Shown piece after piece: positions 12,326 through 17,631 of a DNA stretch of 17,631 nt. The notes under the pieces were generated by a model, which searched no databases, was not told the DNA's origin, and saw only the letters and a list, made by a program, of their open reading frames with translations. The stretch spans positions 1 through 17,631 of the forward strand of contig JBNKLQ010000118.1 in assembly GCA_050292445.1 (NCBI GenBank). Reading direction: 5' to 3'. The stretch is from Leptofilum sp050292445 (GTDB lineage Bacteria > Chloroflexota > Anaerolineae > Promineifilales > Promineifilaceae). Each line of letters starts with the position of its first letter. The stretch's first letter is position 1. The position numbers were made by a program, and so were the translations under genes.

Positions 12326-13963
12326 TTACCACAATGCGTTAAAACCGGGAGATGTTAGATTGAGATTGGAAATAAGATTTACTAATAGTGGACCATAAGA
12401 TACCAAAACAAGAACGATTGTGGCAACCACCCAGGGACGCCAGGTATCTAACCAAGCAGGAGCCGGAGCCTCATCATATGGTTCGGCAACAGGCATCTCA
12501 ATTTCTTCTGTTAAGGTCTTCTTGGAGAAAACGGTCCCCACCATATTAGTATAGAACAACAAACCGCTAATGCCCAATATAACACCGCCCAAAGCAGCTT
12601 CAATCAATAAAGGCTGCCAATCAGCAGAAGCATAAGGAGCAACACCAAGCATGGTGCGGCGTGGCGAACCAAAATTCAGCCCTAGAATGTGCAAACCATT
12701 AGACATCAATAACATTCCGGCAAACCAGGTCCACGCCTGCCATATGGCTACCTTGTTGCTAAACAGTGGTTTGTTGGCCAATTTTGGCACCAGCCAATAA
12801 GCAATCCCAAAGAACGTCAGGGTAACGCCAGAGCCTACTGTCAGATGAAAGTGGCCAGGAACCCACATGGTGTTGTGAACAACCAGATTCAAGTTGTAGG
12901 AAGAGTTTGTCAGGCCACTTATGCCACCAAAGGCAAACAGAATCATTGCTAGATTTTGCGCTGTGAAAGATGGATTATCCCAGGGCAAGGTACGAATCCA
13001 GCCCAACAACCCGGTACCACCGCGTGCCCGTCCACCAAGTTCCAAAGAAGCTATGACGTTAAATGCCGTCAGTAAGCTGGGCAGGAACAATGAGTAAGTC
13101 AATACGGCATGCACAACTTTCCACCCCTGCGGTACGCTGGGGTCCAAATATTGATGATGCAGCCCAACCGGAATAGAAAGCAGTAAGAATAACCAGAATA
13201 CCAGGCGTGCCAGCGGTTCGCTAAACAACTTGCCACCAACCTGCTTGGGCACCATGCCGTACCAGGATACATAGGCTGGCAGCAGCCAGAAATACACAAT
13301 GGGGTGACCCGTAAACCAGAAGAAGGTACGCGCCAACTGCGGGTCGATACCATCGACCAAGCCCAAAGACCAGGGAATAATTAGCCAAAGCATTTCCGTA
13401 GCGATACCCACAGTGGCAAACTGCCACATTGCCATAGTAATAAGTGTACCTAGAGCAATTAATGGCGTCTGTACACCTGGATTTTCTTTGCGCCAGGCGC
13501 GGTAAGTGAGAAACATGCCCCAACCGCCAACCCAGGAACCTATGACCACAAGCGTCAAACCAATATAAAAGAAGGGCGATGCTTGTAGCGGTGGATAAAA
13601 GGTAAAGAGTACCGTCGCCAGATTCAGCAAAACCGGTATAGCAGCCATCACAAAGCCGATGACCATGATGATAAAGCTGGCCAGGTTCACTTTGGGATGA
13701 GATAAATCACGCTTAAGGCTATAAACCGTGGTAAAAGTGAAAAAACCAACGATGAAGAATGTGGTCCATACTAGTGCATTCAACACACCATGAATAGTCA
13801 GCCCTTGATAGTAACTGTTTAAACCAACGTTTTGCAATCCTGGGTAAACGTTTAAACCCACATGTTCTAATTTTTGTAGGGGACCCAATGATCCGCCAAT
13901 AAATAGGGCAGCCATACCTAGGCCAAGGTACCAGGCTGTCAATTTCTTTGTGCTTGCATACAT
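12326..13963 (-). CDS. cbaA: Cytochrome c oxidase subunit I, ba3 type (B-family heme-copper oxidase)
   Basis: Catalytic subunit of a B-family heme-copper oxidase, reducing oxygen to water and pumping protons, 545 residues with about 13 membrane helices. The sequence closely follows my recollection of Thermus ba3 subunit I: YYQGLTIHGVLNA, FTGHPIVYFWLLPAY, LPWDNPSF, VVHNTMWVPGHFHL. Ligands visible: H58 and H373 for the low-spin heme, H371 for the high-spin heme, CuB ligands H220, H269 and H270, with Y224 as the cross-linked tyrosine. The start is the ATG at 13963, preceded by GGAGG (13971-13975); an upstream start would overlap ctaB. The ribosome site overlaps the ctaB stop, so the genes are coupled. 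It is the longest part of the window without an ACGGCCGT octamer, perhaps because conservation leaves no tolerant site. Confidence 0.95.
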   Translation of the reverse strand: MYASTKKLTAWYLGLGMAALFIGGSLGPLQKLEHVGLNVYPGLQNVGLNSYYQGLTIHGVLNALVWTTFFIVGFFTFTTVYSLKRDLSHPKVNLASFIIMVIGFVMAAIPVLLNLATVLFTFYPPLQASPFFYIGLTLVVIGSWVGGWGMFLTYRAWRKENPGVQTPLIALGTLITMAMWQFATVGIATEMLWLIIPWSLGLVDGIDPQLARTFFWFTGHPIVYFWLLPAYVSWYGMVPKQVGGKLFSEPLARLVFWLFLLLSIPVGLHHQYLDPSVPQGWKVVHAVLTYSLFLPSLLTAFNVIASLELGGRARGGTGLLGWIRTLPWDNPSFTAQNLAMILFAFGGISGLTNSSYNLNLVVHNTMWVPGHFHLTVGSGVTLTFFGIAYWLVPKLANKPLFSNKVAIWQAWTWFAGMLLMSNGLHILGLNFGSPRRTMLGVAPYASADWQPLLIEAALGGVILGISGLLFYTNMVGTVFSKKTLTEEIEMPVAEPYDEAPAPAWLDTWRPWVVATIVLVLVSYGPLLVNLISNLNLTSPGFNALW

Positions 13964-13967
13964 AAAT

Positions 13968-14882
13968 TCACCTCCACAAGCTGGCGAGCAAGATAACGAC
14001 CAGCACGAGTGCAAGATAGAGATTAGAGAAGTGGAATAGGGCAAATGCGGGAGCTCTTTCGGCCGGATTTATCAACAAAGCAATGGTCCGTAGAATGAGT
14101 ACGGCCGTTGCCAACCCAATCGGCACCAGATAGAACCAATCAATGGCGGGCCAAAAGCCGAGTGCCAAACCTGCCGTTGCTGTGAACACGGTATGTACGG
14201 CCGTCCAGCGTGCCGCAACATGAGGCGCTACCCGGGCAGGCAGCATCGGATAATCTGCCTTGATGTAGTCGGCCCGGTAAGCCAGTGCCAATGCCCAAAA
14301 GTGAACTGGTGTCCAGACAAAGACCAATGCGGCCAAAATCCAAACCCCTAGGGCAGACCAGGCACCCACGGCTGCGCCACCGCTAATGACAGCACAGCTT
14401 CCAGCTGCACCGCCAATGACGATATTCAGCGTCGTCCGTGGTTTAAGCCAGACGGTGTATACGCCGACATAAATGACAGCTCCAAAAAATACCCAAATTG
14501 CCAGAGCTAAATTGAATGCGGCTGCCAACGCAGTTGATCCCAAAACCATGCCAACGCCAATCAGCAAAACCAACTGCGGATTTTCGATTTGGCCAGATGC
14601 CAGCGGACGGGCAGCGGTACGGTTCATTTTGGAATCACGATCCCGCTCCAGGTATTGATTAATACCAGAGGCACCAGCCGCCGACAGCGTACCAGTAATG
14701 GCCAGCAGCACCCAGGACCAAACAGAGACTTGTCCGGTTACCAGGGACCCCAGGCCTGCTCCCCCAAATGCTGAAAGCAGCAGCAGGGAAACAATACGCA
14801 GCTTAAAAAGGACAATGGCCGTACGCCACAGTGAAAAAGAGGGACGTCTTACCGGTTGGACAATTTCATTGACCGCATCCAT
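13968..14882 (-). CDS. ctaB: Protoheme IX farnesyltransferase (heme O synthase)
   Basis: UbiA-family membrane prenyltransferase attaching a farnesyl group to protoheme to make heme O, 304 residues with about nine helices. The first allylic-diphosphate motif is N75-x3-E79-x3-D83 followed by KMNRTAARPLASG, the family hallmark, with E where many relatives have D. The second is YRADYIKADYPMLP. The ATG at 14882 lies two bases after the subunit II stop and its TGA overlaps the ribosome site of subunit I, so it is tightly embedded in the oxidase operon and must supply the modified heme for it. No ctaA (heme A synthase) is present; either it lies elsewhere or the enzyme uses heme O at the high-spin site. 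Confidence 0.94.
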   Translation of the reverse strand: MDAVNEIVQPVRRPSFSLWRTAIVLFKLRIVSLLLLSAFGGAGLGSLVTGQVSVWSWVLLAITGTLSAAGASGINQYLERDRDSKMNRTAARPLASGQIENPQLVLLIGVGMVLGSTALAAAFNLALAIWVFFGAVIYVGVYTVWLKPRTTLNIVIGGAAGSCAVISGGAAVGAWSALGVWILAALVFVWTPVHFWALALAYRADYIKADYPMLPARVAPHVAARWTAVHTVFTATAGLALGFWPAIDWFYLVPIGLATAVLILRTIALLINPAERAPAFALFHFSNLYLALVLVVILLASLWR

Positions 14883-14884
14883 AA

Positions 14885-15373
14885 CTATGGCTCCACAATG
14901 AGCTGACCATACATTGTATGATGACCCACACCACAATATTCATGGCAAACAAAATTATATTCGCCTGGTTCATCAAACGTTGCGGTCAACTTCGACACTT
15001 CGCCAGGAAGCACCATCATAGACACATTGGTGTTATCCAGGCGAAATCCGTGCTGAACATCTTTGCTGGTTAGAAAAAAGGTAACAGTCGATCCCACCGG
15101 AACACGAATCTGGTTAGGCTGGAAATTCCAAGCCTGGGCCAAGATATACACTTCGTATTTATTGGGAGCCAGTTCGCGCACGCGTTCGGCAACTGGATCA
15201 CCCCAAGGGGACTGACCCGGTGTCGCCACAACTTTGGGATCAATCCGATCAACGGGGGCGGGAACCTGGAAACCAAAGGCAAAACTGCTCACCAATACGG
15301 CCGTTCCAAAGATCAGCAGCAAAATGGTGGTGCCAATAATGAAATTGCGTTCACTACGATCTATGTGGATCAT
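14885..15373 (-). CDS. cbaB: Cytochrome c oxidase subunit II, ba3 type, with CuA
   Basis: Subunit II of the ba3-type oxidase, 162 residues: one membrane anchor (about 10-34) and an outer cupredoxin domain holding the binuclear CuA centre that accepts electrons from cytochrome c. CuA ligands are all present: H108 in VQHGF, C143, E145 (backbone position), C147, H151 and M154 in the CHEYCGVGHHTM stretch. VLPGEVSKLTATFDEPGEYNFVC matches Thermus ba3 subunit II closely. The ATG at 15373 overlaps the TGA of the small subunit IIa gene as ATGA, with GAGGGG ten bases upstream; a start at 15418 would be inside subunit IIa in another frame and lacks conservation. Confidence 0.95.
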   Translation of the reverse strand: MIHIDRSERNFIIGTTILLLIFGTAVLVSSFAFGFQVPAPVDRIDPKVVATPGQSPWGDPVAERVRELAPNKYEVYILAQAWNFQPNQIRVPVGSTVTFFLTSKDVQHGFRLDNTNVSMMVLPGEVSKLTATFDEPGEYNFVCHEYCGVGHHTMYGQLIVEP

Positions 15374-15498
15374 CCGGTCACCCCTCGTGCCAACATTGTC
15401 AGATAAGTACTTCCCCACAAGGCAATAGTGAGGAGAATGTACAAAATGACAAGCGCCACAGTTCCTTGAGGTGCTTTGTACTTCTTATCCTTTTCCAT
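15370..15498 (-). CDS. cbaD: Cytochrome ba3 oxidase subunit IIa (small single-helix subunit)
   Basis: A 42-residue gene that a length cutoff would miss. It has a charged start (MEKDKKYKAPQG), one membrane helix (about 13-36, VALVILYILLTIALWGSTYL) and the ending LARGVTG. Thermus ba3 subunit IIa is a 34-residue single helix ending in a similar FFARG. It has an excellent AAGGAGG (15506-15512) seven bases upstream, and its TGA overlaps the subunit II ATG as ATGA. Order IIa-II-(ctaB)-I fits the cbaD-cbaB-cbaA order of Thermus. In B-family oxidases this helix replaces part of the second helix of A-family subunit II. Function is inferred from position, length and shape; such small sequences carry little homology signal. 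Confidence 0.85.
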   Translation of the reverse strand: MEKDKKYKAPQGTVALVILYILLTIALWGSTYLTMLARGVTG

Positions 15499-15521
15499 AT
15501 TTAAACCTCCTTAAAATTTTG

Positions 15522-15543
15522 GTAGGCAAGTCAGCTTGCCTAC
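15522..15543. repeat. Hairpin just upstream of cbaD
   Basis: GTAGGCAAG (15522-15530) and CTTGCCTAC (15535-15543) form a perfect 9-base stem with a 4-base loop. On the minus strand CAAAATTTT follows, a weak T-run, then the cbaD ribosome site 10 bases from the stem. It could be a partial terminator separating SCO from oxidase genes or a 5' stabilising structure of the oxidase message. Confidence 0.6.
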
Positions 15544-15558
15544 ACCTTTAAAATTCCG

Positions 15559-15591
15559 CTCTTACAGCTCATTCGCCAATTGCTGTAAAAG
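15559..15591. repeat. Second hairpin in the SCO-cbaD gap
   Basis: CTCTTACAGC (15559-15568) pairs with GCTGTAAAAG (15582-15591) over 10 bases with one mismatch around a 13-base loop. On the minus strand it precedes the hairpin at 15522-15543, and a T7 run (near 15600) comes before it just after the SCO stop. Together the two hairpins fill the 125-base gap; no clear promoter is visible. Confidence 0.45.
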
Positions 15592-15623
15592 TCAGTAACA
15601 AAAAAATTTACCTAATCCGGCGT

Positions 15624-16286
15624 CTATTCACGGACCAGATATTTAAGATCAGCCGCCATCTCTGCCCCGGTAATTCCAAAAGGATAGAGGAGACGCAGCT
15701 TACCGCTTTTGTCTAAAACAGCCACCGTCGCGGTGTGATCAATAAGGTAACCTGAGGCAGCACTGCCTTCATGTCGCTCAAAAAAAATGCCCATTGGGGC
15801 CGTAACCGCTATGAGATCATCCGGTGAGCCAGTTAAACCAATAAACGATTCATCAAAATGGGCTAGATAATTTTTGAGCACTTCTGGTGTATCCCGTTCT
15901 GGATCCACCGTAATCATCACAACCTGGACATCTTCACTGCGATCTCCCAAAATCTCCATGGCGTCACGCAATTCCACCATCGTTGCCGGGCACACGTCTG
16001 GGCAGAAAGTGTAGCCAAAGTAGAGCATAACCACCTTGCCCCGAAAATCGATCAGGCTGACGGGCTGTTCACCAGGCCCAGTAAGCGTAAAGTTGGTCAC
16101 AGGCTGCGTCGATTGAATCTCCATGCCATGCCATTCGGTGGGACCAAGATACGGCCGTATCACCAAAAACAACACTGCCAAGCCGACACCAATCCCCAAC
16201 CCCAGCAGTGCCAACCGAAAACCCCGACTCTTCCAAAACGGTAGGGCCTGTGCGTTTTCATTTACTACATCAGTTACCTGACTCAT
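15624..16286 (-). CDS. SCO1/SenC copper chaperone
   Basis: A 220-residue thioredoxin-fold protein, anchored by one N-terminal helix (about 23-43), with its domain on the outer face. It carries the complete copper-binding set: C95-x3-C99 in FCPDVCP and H184 in LIDHTATV. SCO proteins deliver copper to, or keep reduced, the CuA site of oxidase subunit II, which lies directly downstream. The ATG at 16286 is chosen because GAGGGAG precedes it and a start at 16313 would overlap the upstream SCO-like gene. VVMITVDPERDTPEVL is the usual SCO strand-helix. Confidence 0.94.
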   Translation of the reverse strand: MSQVTDVVNENAQALPFWKSRGFRLALLGLGIGVGLAVLFLVIRPYLGPTEWHGMEIQSTQPVTNFTLTGPGEQPVSLIDFRGKVVMLYFGYTFCPDVCPATMVELRDAMEILGDRSEDVQVVMITVDPERDTPEVLKNYLAHFDESFIGLTGSPDDLIAVTAPMGIFFERHEGSAASGYLIDHTATVAVLDKSGKLRLLYPFGITGAEMAADLKYLVRE

Positions 16287-16297
16287 GTTGTGCTCCC

Positions 16298-17005
16298 TCA
16301 ACGTGGATAGCAAGAAAACAGGTGGGCAGCTTCATAGGCAAAGCGATAAATGCCATCACTATGATCAGCCTCCGCAGCCAGTAGCCCCAAATCCCGTAAA
16401 ATAATATCTATGTCCGGTGATTCCGTTAAATATTCCGCCCGCATCACACCACTGCCATCCACTAGAAAAAAAGCAGGGTCCAGCTTGTAACGGCCGTCTT
16501 CCTGCGCTTTGTAATAAACACTAAATCCGCCACCAATCACTGACTTTAGCTGTGCTGCACCACCAGTTACCAAATGCCACACATCCGGGTCCGCTCCCAT
16601 CTCATTGGCAAACGCCTGCAACTGGGCTGCATCATCATTGTCAGGATCAATAGAAAATGTCACTAACTTGAGTGGCACCGAAGATTGCACCTCCGGTAAC
16701 CGCGCCTGCACTTCAGCCATCACCGGGCTGGTTTGCAGGCAAGGCGCTTCACAGCCTGTATACGTAAAGCTGTAAAGCGTAATCTGGCCACGCAGGTCTT
16801 CACTGGTAAATCGTTCCCCTGTTTGATCGGCCAAATAGAAACCAGGGGCCAGTGTAATGCGAGGCAAAACTAAAATCGGTCGCGCGGTAGAGAACCAGAT
16901 GACACTAGCCGCAATCAGCCCAAAAAAGCCATAAAATAGACGCCAAAACAACATACCAGAGGATTTAGGCGATTGGCTTGACTTTGCCGCCGTAGCCGAC
17001 ATCAT
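16298..17005 (-). CDS. SCO-like thioredoxin-fold protein lacking the copper histidine
   Basis: A 235-residue membrane-anchored protein (helix about 20-38) with the SCO/thioredoxin fold: LYSFTYTGCEAPCLQTSPVM holds C85-x3-C89, and VTFSIDPDNDDAAQL matches the SCO strand. At the position where SCO proteins have DH before a hydrophobic strand, it has L175-D176-P177 followed by AFFLVDGSG, so the third copper ligand is missing. It may act as a thiol reductase for the CuA cysteines or hand electrons to the canonical SCO encoded 11 bases downstream, rather than carry copper (inference). The ATG overlaps the stop of the Rrf2 gene, so the two are coupled; a second ATG follows at once (17002). Confidence 0.85.
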   Translation of the reverse strand: MMSATAAKSSQSPKSSGMLFWRLFYGFFGLIAASVIWFSTARPILVLPRITLAPGFYLADQTGERFTSEDLRGQITLYSFTYTGCEAPCLQTSPVMAEVQARLPEVQSSVPLKLVTFSIDPDNDDAAQLQAFANEMGADPDVWHLVTGGAAQLKSVIGGGFSVYYKAQEDGRYKLDPAFFLVDGSGVMRAEYLTESPDIDIILRDLGLLAAEADHSDGIYRFAYEAAHLFSCYPR

Positions 17006-17511
17006 TTTCCAGGCACCTGTTTAGGCTCGATTTCTTTTTGCTTCGGAGAAGCATACAAATAAGGAAAATCAACGGGCGCTCTACGCGGCTCTTTTTGTAA
17101 TCTTTTTGCCTCTTGCGCCAAAGCCGCCAGCTTCGTTTTCTGCAACTCCTCCATGACCATCAACTGTAAGCGCCCCCAAACTTCATGCCCCGGGCAAAAG
17201 CGATCCCGATTGCATTCCTGGGGGCGAATGAGACAAATATTGAGGCAGACTGGCCCTTCAATGGCTTCAATGATGTGCAGTAAGTTGATCTCATCAATAT
17301 CTTGTTGTAAAGCCAATCCACCAGATGGTCCTGTTTGGGTGTGGAGCAGATTAGCACGGACAAGATCGGCCGTGATTTTGTGCAAGAATGCTTTGGGAAC
17401 GGCCGTACGCGCCGAAACACGACGTGCCGAGAGGAATGCCCCAGGAGTTTGCATTCCCAATTCAATCATAATTCTTACTGCATAATCAACACGTCGGCTA
17501 ATTTGAAACAT
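17002..17511 (-). CDS. Rrf2-family transcriptional regulator with cysteine cluster
   Basis: A 169-residue winged-helix regulator of the Rrf2 family (IscR, NsrR, RirA). The start MFQISRRVDYAVRIMIELG is the family N-terminus, so the ATG at 17511 is used; an upstream start would lie in the dyads at 17581-17609. The HTH runs from about 27 to 55, with TGPSGGLALQ as the wing. Four cysteines, C89, C93, C100 and C106, lie where IscR and NsrR have their three iron-sulfur ligands; spacing C93-x6-C100-x5-C106 is close to the NsrR pattern, so a redox- or nitric-oxide-sensitive cluster is likely. The tail (138-169) is basic and proline-rich. It leads the oxidase operon, coupled to the SCO-like gene, and probably adjusts oxidase synthesis to oxygen, iron or NO (inference). 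Confidence 0.9.
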   Translation of the reverse strand: MFQISRRVDYAVRIMIELGMQTPGAFLSARRVSARTAVPKAFLHKITADLVRANLLHTQTGPSGGLALQQDIDEINLLHIIEAIEGPVCLNICLIRPQECNRDRFCPGHEVWGRLQLMVMEELQKTKLAALAQEAKRLQKEPRRAPVDFPYLYASPKQKEIEPKQVPGK

Positions 17512-17580
17512 AGATATTGTTGACCTATATACTCCACATTCTCTTGGCCTGAATTTACCCGACATGGCAACCACCCCATA

Positions 17581-17609
17581 GTGACAAATGTCACAAGGTT
17601 TTTGTGACA
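17581..17609 (-). promoter_or_regulatory. Tandem GTGACA/TGTCAC operator-like dyads upstream of the Rrf2 gene
   Basis: Three alternating half-sites: GTGACA (17581-17586), TGTCAC (17589-17594) and GTGACA (17604-17609). They form two overlapping dyads, GTGACA-AA-TGTCAC and TGTCACAA-5 bases-TTGTGACA, the latter with perfect 8-base arms. They lie 70-98 bases ahead of the Rrf2 start. Half-site TGTGA/TCACA resembles CRP/FNR-family boxes, though the spacing differs from the standard 6 bases. Closer to the gene, AGTATATAGG near 17522-17531 could be a -10 region. Confidence 0.6.
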
Positions 17610-17631
17610 ATCAGCATCCAGAAAGATACCT

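Larger units (their letters stand above)
166..17406. repeat. ACGGCCGT highly iterated palindromic octamer (35 copies)
   Basis: Copies start at 166, 521, 624, 691, 1699, 1735, 2492, 2541, 2847, 3066, 3286, 3784, 4027, 4110, 4515, 5870, 6432, 6768, 7248, 7647, 8091, 9085, 9409, 9713, 10262, 10660, 11438, 11545, 11981, 14101, 14197, 15297, 16151, 16490 and 17399. Random sequence would give about 0.3. All but 9409 lie inside genes, in all three reading frames. The largest gap (11989-14100) covers mainly oxidase subunit I. Counted by eye, so one or two may be missed. Confidence 0.9.

Noticed and set aside
13964..14044. Upstream start for oxidase subunit I
   Set aside because: The extra 27 residues are encoded over the ctaB end; the ATG at 13963 has a strong ribosome site and the family N-terminus.
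17512..17610. Upstream start for the Rrf2 regulator
   Set aside because: Residues before MFQISRR are not family-like and would be encoded across the operator-like dyads.
1..17631. tRNA, rRNA or riboswitch genes
   Set aside because: No cloverleaf-like set with TTCRA arms, no rRNA signature and no recognised riboswitch core was found by eye on either strand.

Overview
The window looks like a chromosomal segment of a Chloroflexota bacterium, most likely of the Anaerolineae/Promineofilum type. The evidence is indirect: a Thermus-like ba3 oxidase cluster, Chloroflexi-style intergenic dyads, membrane-anchored cytochrome c and S41 lipoproteins, moderate GC, and a palindromic octamer (ACGGCCGT) that I count 35 times in 17.6 kb, about one per 500 bp. 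That density recalls the HIP1 octamer of cyanobacteria. The taxonomic assignment is inference; no rRNA or marker gene is present.

Positions 90-2189 (minus strand) hold a regulator/transport unit: a winged-helix regulator with a good sigma-70-type promoter, a PLDc_N membrane peptide, an ABC-2-type ATPase (an arrangement like Bacillus yxlE-yxlF), and a YhfC-like membrane protein that stops short. No permease is visible; it may lie beyond the left edge. Positions 2373-3827 (plus) encode an orphan protein with an APH/kinase-like C-terminal motif pair. It lies between two related dyad elements.

Positions 3935-9317 (plus) form a Leloir galactose cluster: galT, an S41-family lipoprotein protease, galK and galE. 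galT carries an apparent in-frame palindromic insertion, and the protease lacks the CtpA-type lysine.

Positions 9441-17511 (minus) are a respiratory locus. Transcription order is Rrf2 regulator, an SCO-like protein without the copper histidine, a canonical SCO, then the B-family oxidase: subunit IIa (a 42-residue gene), subunit II with CuA, heme O synthase (ctaB), subunit I, and a cytochrome c lipoprotein closed by an intrinsic terminator. After it comes a 755-residue fusion: a di-heme cytochrome b, two 4Fe-4S clusters, an MvhD-like iron-sulfur domain, a membrane anchor and an exported C-terminal domain. Its predicted topology places the iron-sulfur part in the cytoplasm and the tail outside, beside the anchored cytochrome c. 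It is the best candidate here for an undescribed electron-transfer module: it could link a cytoplasmic donor to the quinone pool and the ba3 oxidase without a Rieske-type bc1 complex in this locus.
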